Source: Carallia brachiata (taxonomy: Eukaryota > Streptophyta > Magnoliopsida > Malpighiales > Rhizophoraceae). From it: DNA of 64,000 nucleotides. Positions 32,257 to 43,765 of the stretch are shown here, piece by piece (the stretch's first letter is position 1; each line of letters opens with the position of its first letter). The stretch is taken from assembly GCA_021464245.1 (NCBI GenBank), contig JADCRB010000056.1, positions 310,001-374,000 on the forward strand, in the 5' to 3' direction. The notes below the pieces were generated by a model. The model was not told the DNA's origin and made no database searches. It saw only the letters and a program-made list of their open reading frames with translations. A program made the position numbers and the translations under genes.

Positions 32257-34046
32257 TCACAGCACAGAGAGACTGCGCAAAACAACAGTCTCGACTGTTA
32301 GGCCTGGGCCGAACCCAAACAAAACACCCCATTCCAAACCTTCACCCGTTGTGGCCTTCCCCTCTTCTGCAGAGAGCTTTCGCATATGGTCCAATATAAA
32401 GAGCACAGAAGCACTCTGCAGGTTGCCATACTCACTCTGCACATGCCTTGTTGCTCTCATTTTTTCTTCCTTTAGTCCAAGTTCAGTCTCAATGGCGTCC
32501 AGAAGCCCCTCGCCGCCAGGGTGTACAATCCAAAAGAGTGAGTTCCAATCGCTAATGCCCATCGGCTTGAATGCTTCAGTAAGGCATTTTTCTACGTTCT
32601 TTGCAATCAATTGAGGGGCACCTTTTATTACGTGAAAAGTGAGACCCACTTCGCGGAGGTGCCCTGCTATGGCGCCATCAGAACCAGGAACAATTGTTTG
32701 TGCCGCGGACACCAACTGATACAACGGACGCTCGTGGACGGAAGCATCAGGGTCTGCACCAACAACAACAGCTGCTGCACCGTCACCAAATAGCGCTTGA
32801 CCCAACGTAGAATCCAATTGAGTCTCAGACGGGCCACGGAAAGAAATGGCTGTAATGTCGGAACAAACAGCAAGAACACGCGCGCCCTTGTTATTCTCTG
32901 CCAAGTCTTTGGCGAGACGGAGAACAGTCCCACCGCCGAAGCAGCCCTGCTGGTACAACATGAATCGCTTGACAGAGGGACTCAGGCCAAGAAGCTTGGT
33001 AAGCTGGTAGTCTGCACCAGGCATGTCGATCCCTGAGCTTGTGCAGAAGACAAGGTGGGTGATATTGGACTTGGGTTGACCCCATACTCCTCGATGGCCT
33101 TGGCGGCTGCTTTCATTCCTAGCTTTGGGACCTCCACCACCACTATGTCTTGGCGTGCATCGAGGGATGGTGCCATGTATTCGCACATGTTGGGATTCTC
33201 TTTCAGCAATTCTTCTGTCATGTGCATATGACGTTTCCTGATCTTTGATTTTTCACCTGCACATGTTAGTTAAAACAAATGTCATTTAGCCGCCTTTTGA
33301 CCAACGATCGGCTTCCCCCATCACTAGTATTCTGTTGCTTTTTTTTTTTTTTTAACAAAAATAATTCATGGACATTAAAGTAGCCGTCATGTTGCTGGGC
33401 GAAATAGATTTCCATTAAAGACCAGAGATTATTAGACTCAAAACAGAAATAAAAATGTTACAGCGTATCTCATGAGAAGGAGGAAAAGAAAAAAAAGCAA
33501 ACTGCATCGTTCGATTGGAGTCTTAGAAATGGAACATCAAAACAAAGGGATATATAAAATATATATGTAATTAATTTAGTGTGAAGAAGAAGAACACAAA
33601 GAAATTCTTGGTCTGAATCAGAGAAGATGAAAATCCCATACCAGCGACTGTCGTTGTTTTTCACTGCATCAAAGCGAATCAACACATCTAAATCTCCAAA
33701 TCACATAAACACAGCAACAAATATGGATCGATCCCAAAAAGATAGCGCAATCAAAAACCAATTGACAGCACAGAATATACAACCTTTCTCTTTTAAGCAA
33801 AAGAAGCTGTTGTCAATTAAGTAGTATAAATCTAAGTTGTGCTTGCAGCACCCTGAACAATAAAACAAAATTAAAATTGAAATGCTTTAGCCGTTGAAGG
33901 GTGTATATTTGTTAAAATTTCAGTGACTCCATCAGCAAAAGTTTGTTTGTCCGATCAAGAATAGATTCGGAGATCGTTTAAAAATCATTTCTGTTAGGTT
34001 TATTGAAGTAGAAAAAACAAAACAAAAAAGAATAGGTGATGAAGAA

Positions 34047-34080
<34 letters not shown>

Positions 34081-34279
34081 TAAATGAAAACATACACATG
34101 CGCTTGAATGTCTCTTTGAGTTCTGTCTTGTGCTCACTATTGGTAATCCTGAAGTAATAATCAGGGTAGTTAGCTTGATATACACAGTGTGATGGGTTAG
34201 CCGTACCAATAGCTAGTATGGTTGCCAGACCCGTGACTTTCTGAGTATTTTTGATTATGTCGTCCACCACTGAACTCAT
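32257..34279 (-). CDS. Type III polyketide synthase (chalcone-synthase-like), copy 1, frameshifted
   Basis: Type III PKSs are cytosolic homodimers that extend a CoA starter with malonyl-CoA and cyclise the product. Exon 1 is 34279-34096; exon 2 is 33256-32257. The 839-bp intron (GT at 34095, AG at 33257) splits the Cys of KRMC, the family's conserved intron site. Intact length would be about 393 residues. Catalytic Cys (QQGCFGGG), His (FWIVHPGG) and Asn (EYGNLQSA) are present, as are both gatekeeper Phe (QALFGDG, GLTFH) and GFGPGLTVE. Relative to alfalfa CHS2 (numbering recalled), cavity positions read Ser132 (CTSSG), Ser197 (TAISF) and Gln338 instead of Thr, Thr and Ser, so the product is probably not naringenin chalcone. 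A 2-base insertion at about 33084-33088 (EEY against EEW in copy 2) shifts the frame: pseudogene or sequence error. Confidence 0.9.
34056..34080. repeat. (AAT)n microsatellite in the PKS copy 1 intron
   Basis: About nine TAA/AAT units immediately downstream of the exon 1 splice donor. The array is nearly absent in copy 2 (45790-45805). Confidence 0.85.
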
Positions 34280-34418
34280 TATTTGTGCTTAATTTATACT
34301 GAACCTAACTTCTTAGTACTAAGGATAGGGAAGTGGGAGAGTTGCAGAGGTACGGTATGCAAATTGCCCAGCTTGTGTTTCTTTGCGGGTTGGGGATGCT
34401 AATGGCCTATGGCTATAG

Positions 34419-34431
34419 GTATATATATACA
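34419..34431 (-). promoter_or_regulatory. Probable TATA box of PKS copy 1
   Basis: GTATATATATACC on the minus strand, about 140 bases before the ATG. Copy 2 has the same word at the same distance (46141-46153). Further upstream, CCGTAGTGGACAAG and a GGCCAACGTGGCGG word (ACGT core; changed to CAACGCGG in copy 2) are near 34530-34555. Confidence 0.6.
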
Positions 34432-34449
34432 TAGATAATGCACACGATG

Positions 34450-35175
34450 ATGCAAATTGTAGTAGGTGTAGAGCATGGATGTTCCACATTCCACTTGGAC
34501 AATAATCATTCCTGTTTTTGGGCTTAACGCCGCCACGTTGGCCCCGTAGTGGACAAGGGACAATTTGGCCAAAATAATCCATACATATTTTTCCGATTAG
34601 AGATAATCACCCTGAACTTTATATAAGTGGAAAATTGACGAGGAAATAAATAAACTAAAGAGTAATGCAATGTAACGTCACAACTGCGGTCACGAATGAT
34701 TACAAAATTATTTATGATTTGATTAGAGGTTTTTTCTTTTTTTATAAAAATTAATTTTTTTAAAAAAGTAAATTTTAAGTAGTATCTAATATTATTTTAA
34801 ATATAAGTTTTATAATAAAAATAAATTTTAAATAATATTTAGTATTACTTTAAACGTATTTAACATTATTTTGTATCATAATTTTTAAAAAAAAAAAAAC
34901 ACCTTTTGATTTTGAAATAAAAAAAAGAAACCCACTTCTCATAAAACAACTTTTTTAGGTGGACTTTGGGAAGGGAAATTTCGTGATGAATTCATAAACT
35001 AAATGAAGTAAGTCAAAGAGAGGTTATTGGGGGTTGTTAGAGTCCATGTCAGCGTTGAATTTCTGTTGCTAGCGGATTATAGTTGTGTGCAAGTACAACT
35101 ACGAGAACTTGATTATTAGACTAATTCTTAAATACCCACCGTATTGTCCAGTGACTCCGTGTCCGTTCTTTTATA
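34450..35175. other. PKS copy 1 upstream region, no gene
   Basis: AT-rich promoter-side sequence shared with unit 2 (46160-46893). It includes a TAATATT-rich patch at 34770-34870. Nothing coding is visible. Confidence 0.45.
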
Positions 35176-35183
35176 ATTGATGG

Positions 35184-35813
35184 TAGGGGTGTTAAAAAGA
35201 AATTAAAAATTTAAGTTAATCAAAAAAATTAAACTAAATTGGATAATTTTTAGTTAACTAAAGTAATTTTGTAATAAATTAATCGAATCGAATAAAAATT
35301 AAAATTTTTAATTTAATTTTAATTTTAATATTAAAAAATTATAGTTATCCGAATCGAACTTAACTGAATCGAAATACTATACATCTATATATATATTTCT
35401 AATAATAGGAAAATATATTACTAATACAATAATTATTAACAAATAAATATCAATAAAATATTCTTATATTTCAAATTTTTTATTTATTTAATTTTATATA
35501 CAATGATAATTATAATTTTTTAATAATATATATATATATATAATAATTTTTTACATTTAAATTATAATTTAAATTTTTTTATTATTAAATTTAGTTAACT
35601 AAACAATTAATCGAAACTAAACCGAAATTTTTAATTAACTAAAATTTCAGTTAAGGAACAATTTTTAATTTTACATAATCAAAAATTTTAATTTATGAAT
35701 AATTATGGTATAATTTCTGTTAAGAAACAATTTTTAATTTGATATAATCAAAAATTTAAATCTGTGAATAATTATGATATTTAATTCAATTAACCAAATC
35801 ATTAACACTCCTA
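35184..35813. mobile_element. hAT-like MITE in unit 1
   Basis: Begins TAGGGGTGTTAAAA and ends TTAACACTCCTA, an inverted terminal repeat. It is flanked by the 8-bp direct repeat ATTGATGG (35176-35183 and 35814-35821), the hAT TSD length. The interior is AT-rich with CCGAATCGAA words. The orthologous copy in unit 2 (46902-47440) shows it was inserted before the duplication. Confidence 0.85.
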
Positions 35814-35821
35814 ATTGATGG

Positions 35822-36443
35822 GTCATCAGCGCAGGGAAAGGCGTCATTGTCAGGTCAGGACAATCTTAAGGCCATGCTAAAAGAAATCTTCTAATTTTGT
35901 TGGACTGATTTGACCAATGATGTTTACTATTTTCACATTTCAATTTCTTTGTTTTTTTTTCACTTTAAAAAAAAAAAAACTAATATGATAAAAAAAATAA
36001 TTATAAAATAGTCATAAGTAATAAAAAAAAAATTTTAGTAGAAACAAATTTTTTTTGAAATTTTTATGAGGAGTGGGTTTTTGTCGAGGCTGGGCAAAAA
36101 GGAGACTTTTAATATTACTAAGTTATATGTGGTAGTGCATTTTAATTTACGATGAATTAAGAAAAAGTTGGTTTAAGAATAAATATAATTAAAATATTAT
36201 TTGATAGTATTTCTTTTAATTGAATTTTAAAAGTACAGTACCCTCAAAACCAAGATTTGAAAAAAAACTACAAATTGAAGTTTTTTCCCGGTCGGGCAAA
36301 AAAATCAAAAGACCTCGCTGCATCTCAAATTAACGTGATGGACAAAAATATTTCTAGTGTTTCAATAGATTTCCACTATATAAGTTTTTGTTTTTCTTCT
36401 TCTTCTCTTCGCTGATTTTCTTCCACTCCAACGCAGACCTCCA
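35822..36443. other. Intergenic; upstream region of the GatA-like fragment
   Basis: AT-rich sequence shared with unit 2. A TATA-like CACTATATAAG lies at about 36375-36385, followed by a CT-rich leader, which resembles a promoter for the fragment that follows. Confidence 0.4.
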
Positions 36444-36766
36444 ACTTACATAGCCCTGCTCCGCTCATGTCTCCACATATCTGAGAACTTCCTCAAACAA
36501 GCCGCTTTTAGACGACAAGATTCACATGAGTGAGGTTGTAGGTCTTCTCGTCGGTGTGTTTGTCAGTTTCAAGGATAAGATTTGCTGAAGCAAACATGCC
36601 CTCCCCTGGTGTCTTCCTCATTTTCCGTGACTATAACTCTCCATATGATGCCATGATTGTCATGAGACACAAGGACATGGGTGGGATTGTCCTCGGGACG
36701 ACTAATTTAGTTGAATTTGGTATGAGAGGTACTACCGAAACTTTTGCCTTTCAAGTTTTTTGTTAA
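36444..36766 (+). pseudogene. GatA (glutamyl-tRNA(Gln) amidotransferase subunit A)-like fragment, unit 1
   Basis: GatA is the amidase subunit that converts Glu-tRNA(Gln) to Gln-tRNA(Gln) in chloroplasts and mitochondria. The frame at 36554-36766 reads RDYNSPYDAMIVMRHKDMGG, IVLGTTNLVEFGMRGTTET and FAFQV. These match the family pattern PPFDATAV...GGIVVGKTNLDEFGMGSTTE.SAFQV, with the catalytic-site Lys of GKTN replaced by Thr. Upstream, in another frame, is the family's LHVSENVLK.A...VGPLAGVLVG-like stretch. Stops and frameshifts, plus loss of the Ser-rich signature that should follow FQV, show a dead fragment of roughly 105 residues. Confidence 0.7.
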
Positions 36767-38685
36767 CAGTCTTCCCATATCCTCCCGAGGATATCTTTCT
36801 CCCCTAATTACTATCAAAAATGTCAACTTTGCTTGTCCAATACATGACCCAATGTCAATCTCAACTTCTGCTACATCTATTTAATATGAGATTTTTCAAT
36901 TTATTTTTTTATCTTTGTAGCCATATGATTATATGAAAATTCAGGTTGATTCAATCTCTGTAGAATTAAGTACAATTGTCTTTCCAATTTATCCTTTTCG
37001 CCATTCAAAGTATAGGGGTTTGGATGTGGTTTATCTCTACTAATGAGCATCTATGTGTGTTTGTGTTCCGTGACCATTGATTCCATGAGACCGTACCAGG
37101 AAAAATGCCAACTAATTTGTGAACGATGGATTGATCTCATAGAATTTGGCTACCTAAAGATACGCTCGAATCCTATGCTCTATTCAACGTCTAACCAGAT
37201 CTGTTACATTCTACTCGAAAAAGATATTTTGTTGCTCCAAATGCTCTTCTATAACAGCTTCATTATGCTTTGCTGAATGTCCGAATTACCTGTAGGTGTA
37301 AGACGCCGAGAAATGCAGTCTCGCAGCCGGTTTATCAGCCAGTCAATGCCATGTAGCTGTTAGTTCACAGAGAGTTCAGCGTAGCTTCCACCACTCCTCA
37401 GGCTCTCTTCTAGTGGTGTGATGATCACGGAAAGGTCAAAGTTTCATATTCCTGTACAACGTGGCCATTGTAAAAACTAGTGTGGTGGGACATAAATTAC
37501 CGAGAGTGTGTTGAAGAAGCTTGATCGTTTAAATTTGGGTGTTCGAAAGAAAAAGAACTTGGATTCATGTGCAAAGCCTATTTATCACATGATTACAGCG
37601 TTAGTTCTGTTATTTTGTTTAAAGTATATAACTTGTTATGGTTACCAAATGCAAATGGCTCTGATTTGCCAGTAACTATTATCTATTAACTTGATATTGC
37701 AGTTACTTTGATGAATTAGATTAATCTCCCTTATATATAGTTTGGATTCTCTTTTTAAATTATTTTTTTTCAATTGACAATATTCTTCTTTATATTGCAT
37801 TCAATATTTATGTCTCAAAAACCTAAAATGAAATATTTTTCTCTAATTCCCGAGCAAACAAAGTTACATTACAGATTTAGGGTTAACATTCAAATTAAAA
37901 TGCAAAATATGTGAATAAATATTGGGTTATATATATATAGTTTGATATTTAAACTAAGGAGCTGTTCTAACTACAATTTTACCTAACAAACAAAAAAATC
38001 ATATAATTTTGAGTAACAGCACTTTTATCCGAGAACTTTTGGTTACAGCATTTTATTTTATAGCATTTTATGTCACAGTATTACTAATCGGAGCCTAAAC
38101 ATTTTTATATCGATAAAGTTACTCAATTATTATTTTCACGTGACATAATCAGTTACAACATTACGTTTTTTTTTCTTTTTTTTTTTGTAAAAATAAGAGT
38201 AAAATCATGCATATATGATCTTTGCAACAATCTTAAGGATTCTTTTTTTTTTTTAATTTCATTGGACTAGACCCTTCCTCAGAGTATGACATTATTTTTG
38301 GAGATTCGACATCAATCTTCTTGTGATAACTTTTCAATGGGAATTTCTTAAATAGGCACAAAACATATAATAATATTAAAAATTTTGAAAATGGTGTCAT
38401 GAAATATATTAAAATGTATAATTATGAAAAAAAATCATTAATTTGTTTTCTTTTTTGATTTGATGGTGTTAGAAAAATTAACGATTTTTTTCATAATTAT
38501 ACATTTCAAAATATTTCATGACACGATTTTAGAGATGTTTAACATTACTTCAAAATATATATATATATTTCTTTTCTTTGGTATTATCAATTAAGCATAA
38601 ATAAAATTTTTGCGTCCTCCAATACAAAATTTCTGCTCGCGTGATCTGAAATGTCACTAGCTAATTTTGGCTTAGTGTATTAAGG
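36767..38685. other. Unit-1-specific and shared non-coding DNA
   Basis: 36767-37100 matches unit 2 (49318-49650). About 37100-38290 has no counterpart there: unit 2 joins CGTAC directly to TAATTTTTGG. The unit-1-only part begins with less AT-rich, transcript-like sequence (37070-37600; a frame at 37043-37276 includes YQEKCQLICERWIDLIEFGY) which I cannot identify. Confidence 0.5.
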
Positions 38686-38689
38686 GCCT

Positions 38690-39410
38690 ATTTGAGTTAA
38701 CTGTTAAATATTACTATTACTGATTGCTGTTGTTGATTACTGTTACTGATTACTAATTGCTGATTCCTACTTGCTGTTACTGATTACTGATAAAATTAAT
38801 GAAGTGTTTAGTTAATTTTATACTTACTGTTACTGTTAGATAATAAAATGTCTAATTTAGACATTTAATTTATGTAGATATATCATATCAAAAATTTTAA
38901 TATTTCATAATTTTATATTTTTTGAATAATATTTTATAAATAATATTGAGAATTGTTTTACTTAATTTCAACTTTTTAAAATATATTAATTTTTACTAAA
39001 TGATAAAAATTATTATATTTGAAATTTTTTTTATAGATGTCAGTATTAAAAAAAATTGAAGTGAAAAAAATATTATTTAAGAACAGTTAAAAAAAGAAAT
39101 TATTGAAATTATATAAATATTAACAAAATAAATTAACATATTAAATTCATGTGTGAAGTGAAAAAAATAATAGTAAAATTATATAGATATTCTTTAAGGG
39201 TAATTTAACCCATATAAATTATTATTAATATTAAAAAGTGAAAAGTAATCAAAAAAGAAGTAAAAAGTAGCCTGAATCTGCTTTTCAATTAACTATTTTT
39301 AGGAAATCAAATAAAAAAATAAGTAGAATCAAATAATAACACTAAAAAGTTTACCAAACACCTATCTTTCTACTTTTTGAAAATGAAGCGCAAATACACC
39401 TCTTTAAAAG
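38690..39410. mobile_element. Probable MITE or degenerate insertion, unit 1 only
   Basis: The insert starts near AGGGCCTATTTGAGTTAACTG and ends near TTACCAAACACCTATC, giving weakly inverted GG..CTATTTG / GGTGTTTGG ends. The inside has repeated TTACTGATTACTGTTACTG words. Unit 2 lacks it (GTGTATTGAGAAATTTACTT at about 49846). No clear TSD. Related wording at 30640-30735 suggests a family. Confidence 0.5.
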
Positions 39411-39901
39411 TTAATTCAAACCCCCCTAGAAATTTACTTATAGTATGTCCCTGACTATTTTAAAATAAGAAAAATTGATTTGTTCTACAAAATTGTGCGT
39501 CCTGAGTGCTTGGCTATCGACTAGAATAGTTTTAGTATATGTGCTCGGTCTTATGGCCAATGGCCTTAATATATCCCAAAACATGTACTTAGATACAACA
39601 GCACGTAGGCCTTGGATTTGACCCCAATTTTCTATGGAACCGAACAAGCTTTGGTTGTTTTTATCTTTATGGTATCATCAAACACAATTGATGAAAATTA
39701 CAAGATTGAGCCCTAAAAAAAATACATTATTCTATTTAGCTTATATAAGATATATGGTAAAAAGAGAAAATTTATCCTGCCTTCCCATATTTTTCACGAA
39801 AAAAAAAAAAAAGAGATATCTTCCCCCCCCCCCCCCTAAGTAGGAGCAAATCTTTTTTTGAACACAATACAATTTGCGACGTGGGATGTATTTTTTTAGA
39901 G

Positions 39902-39934
<33 letters not shown>

Positions 39935-42465
39935 TATTTTTTGGGTTGGTGGGTGGGAGTTGAAAGGTGGGAGGGCATATGACTCCTCGTGATAATTGTG
40001 TGATTCCGTAAGCATTGTCATGGTAACAATTCGGAATTTACGTGAAAAAGATCACTCATCATCGATAGAAGTATTAATTTAACGTGAAAATATAATTAAA
40101 ATTGGAAATTTTAGAAAGTAACAAGAACATGCACGCAAATTCAGTTTTAAAATATTTTTTCTTTTTTTGTTTTTGAAGAGAGTTATAACCTGTATACATA
40201 TATATAAATTTAGTTTAAAAATATAGCTTACAAAATTAATTTAAAAACTGTCAAAATAGCTTATAAATATATGTTGTATATGTTACGTGTTTTGAATTGG
40301 TTACGTAGAATAATTGGTTCACTAGCATTGTGTCAGTGAAGAGATTGAGAGTTTAAACAGCATCACTTCCAAATCTTTTTTTTTTTAAGTTGTAATATAA
40401 ATTTTGATTTTTTTTTAATTAAAAAAAAAAAAAAAAGAAGTTGTGCGTTTTGCTTTCATAGCGACAGATGATCATGGTCAAGTTTAGCACCGCCAAAGGA
40501 ATAGTCATAGCACTGGATGGGATTCCACTTGTCAAGCTAATAATCTGTGTGTGTTTGAATGCGAATCTATATATAATAACTAAAGCCGTGACTTCTACAT
40601 AACACGGGGATGCTTTAATCATCCATTTTCGCAATTTTTGAGAGTTTTACCATTTTGGGCAATAAATGTTTGTGATTTTCAATATTCACTCCCTATTTGG
40701 CAATTTTTTGAGAATTTCCCTATTCAGGGCAATAAATGCTTGTAAATATTGATTTCCTTTTGCAATTATTGAATTTGAACTTAAATGAATAACGTGTAAT
40801 ATAGGATAGGAAGAGTTTTTAGAAATAAATGTTTAACGTAATAAAAATATAAATAGTCACTTTGTCTCGTTAAAATAACAAAAATAAAATGAATGTTTGG
40901 GTGAATAAAATTATTAATGATTTTCATTTTGTTTAGTTTTCCTATACGTAAACCAAGAGAAGAGAACAGTTAAGAATGTCAAGGGTTCGAACTCTTAACT
41001 TTTCACTTACTGATATACTGTCAATACCGTTTGATCTGCATCCACACGACATTAACGATTTTCATTCAAAACTTTTAGATTGCCCAACTTATTTCATCTG
41101 TATTCATCTAATCATTTTATGAGCTCATAAGTTTTTTAAGACCATTGCTCTCCTACTTTCACCATATTTACATGCGTAGTTTTTCTTGCGTTCATAGAAA
41201 TTCACGTGAGTATCTTATTTCTTTTTACCCTGACACTTATATGAATCTAGATTTTTTTTTTCTCTATTCTTTAGAAAAAGACGAAAATGTATTCACAATA
41301 TTAATTTCGTTCTTTACTTCCCTCTTTTTACACCCCCTTCTTTTTTCTTTTTTCTTCTTTTAATATTTAATTTTTAGTTTGTATTTTGTTATATATACCA
41401 AATCACAATTGTTAATAAATTTTATAAGGTTACTTTTTTTTAATAGCTTCTCTCAAGTAATGCGTCTTTATTATTGTTTTTACATATAACCAACAAAGAG
41501 AGAGGAGAAGCAAATGGTATTCGAGGAGGTAATTTCTGTTGGTCCACTTTTTATATAATTGATTTGGGTTACTAATTTTGAAATATTGATAATTGAGTTA
41601 ATTTATAAAATAAATTGTTTAGTTGCTATAACTTATATTCTTTTGCACTTCCCGCATATTCGATTTGTCTAACTCGAACCAAATTTTTTTTAAGAAAAAT
41701 AAGAAAAATATTATTATCAATTTAATGCAGGAAAGACTATGTAACACAAGTATAAATATAGTATGTTATATCATTTTATCAAGATACGTCTTATTTGTTT
41801 ATATTTTTGTCCTCGATTATTTGAATGTTTACACGATATGTATTTTATTTTTTATAAAATCAAATTTAACGTAGATCCGCACGTTACACGGTGAAAAATC
41901 TAGTCTTAATTAATTGACCTAGATCGCATTGTTTTTGGACTCTCTGAAAACTAAAAGTGACTTCTTTTGTACAGAGATGTGATTCGATATTAAACATCAA
42001 CGTTATAAACCCTACTCATTCCTTTTCATTTGAGTTTTATTATATAAACGCAATCCATTTGAGATAGGATATTGTTCAAACATATTTTAGATATACAAAA
42101 AATGTGTACGCTAAAATTAAAAAAAATAAATTAGATACAATTTGCATACGCCTTGGACATGCCAAAAACACATTTCCAACACGGCATGGACACATTTTGA
42201 AGAAAAATTAAACCAAATGAAAGTAATGATGGCATGTCGGCCATCCTTCCCTTTTTTGGGTTTCCGACCGGAATTATGGGAGGAGAATGAGATAGGTTTT
42301 TTTTTTTTTTTTTTTTAAGTTGTATGCTCCTTTGTGTTAATTTTTAGTAGATATTATGAGATTTTAGATATAACATACAAATATATATTATGAGATTTAT
42401 TTCAAGAAAAAATTTATATAATCTAAAATTTACTATATAATCTATATTATATTTTGTGGGTTGAA
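39411..42465. other. Non-coding 3' half of unit 1
   Basis: AT-rich. It contains a C14 homopolymer (39823-39836), a (TTA)n microsatellite (39904-39935) and several T or A runs. 41500-41530 is the empty target site of the SINE seen in unit 2, and 40525-40535 is the empty site of the MULE-type MITE of unit 2. No gene. Confidence 0.5.
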
Positions 42466-43765
42466 ATTTAACCATAAGGATTTAGTGTGGGGGTATAACT
42501 CATGATATAGTGTAATTAACGCAATTTTTTTATCAGAATTGTAAGATATAAATTCTATTTTCTCATTTATTAGAATAAAAAATTTGAGAGATATCTCTTC
42601 TTTTAGCAAAATTTTGGACTTGACGCCACTATTGTATCATAGTTAACAAATTAATAAATTCAAATATAATGAAATTTTTTACAACAATGCGATAGACTTT
42701 ATGGAAAAAAATTGTTAGGTACAATAATCAAATTAATAAAATTATAAGGCATGGTAGATATGGTACAAAATGATAATATTACTATTTAAGGTGGTAACTC
42801 AACAGTAAGTTTACGTGAGTTTTTATACCTATACTCCCCTCTATCATAGGTTGGGTGGTCCTTAAGAGTAAAAAGTGATATGTTGTGATGGGTGCATCGC
42901 TCAGTAATTTTCGTGATCTCTAGTGGTGTAATTATGATCAGTTTCTCTAGTACTTGAATAATGGATATGTTCTTTTAAAGTAATTGAATAAGATTTTAAT
43001 AAATAAGAATTATTTTAGTTTCGATTAACAGATCTAATAAACGGTATATTTATGATAAAAAAATTTTATTATTAAAAAAAAAAGTAGTGAATAGTTTGTT
43101 AATTAATCCATTCTAATGTGTCATTAATTTCTTTTCCCAAACATCGTTCTTTTTCCATTGTCTTCCATAAGTGATGGCCATTTTGACCATGTCACTACGA
43201 TTGACAAAGTTGAAATGACCCGTAGTGCACATTTTGTTAATGCCAAAGCTGCAATTTTTTCTTGAAGGCAAGTTGAAGCATACAAATTCTTACTGATTAT
43301 CAAAGAGATTATGTTTTATCGCTTCGTTATAATAAGTGTTTATATTTGTCATCAAAGTTATTTAACAAAAAAAAAAAAGCTATTTAATAATCCATGTAAA
43401 GGTTTTTTTTTTTTTTAGTAAGATAGTAATTTAGGTACGTGAGCAAAACATTTAATTAATTTAAATTCTAAAAAAAAAATAAAAATAACTAAAAAAAATT
43501 TATATCATAACACTATGAGAGATCACTTCTCTCTAATTTATTTTTTATCACTTTATAAGCATTAGTTCAAACTACAATATTTTAGCAGCAAACGCTATCA
43601 GAGGTTATGCCCATGTACAAACACGCACACATATAGATCATAAAACTTAATTATACAGCCAAACTAAAAAATTATTCAGGCAATATATTGTCTGAATAAC
43701 TTTTGATATAGTCATAAGCATTTATTGACAGACATATATGCGTTGGACTATAAAGGTTGCAGTTG

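Larger units (their letters stand above)
31411..42465. repeat. Segmental tandem duplication, unit 1 (~11.05 kb)
   Basis: Matches 42560-53780 in the same orientation and order: 5' flank words (AGAGATATC.CTTCTTTTAGCAAAATTTT), PKS gene, hAT-like MITE, GatA-like fragment, then 3' flank to TATAATCTATATTATATTTTG. Unit 1 alone has about 1.2 kb at 37100-38290 and an insert at about 38690-39410. The two units are separated by about 95 bp. Confidence 0.9.

Noticed and set aside
32216..33036. Plus-strand frames over PKS exon 2 (also 43725-44569)
   Set aside because: Antisense shadows of the conserved PKS exon, duplicated along with it.
40960..41060. B-box-like GGTTCGAACTC word, considered as tRNA gene or SINE
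   Set aside because: No cloverleaf, A box, poly(A) or TSD; it is simply shared by both duplicated units.
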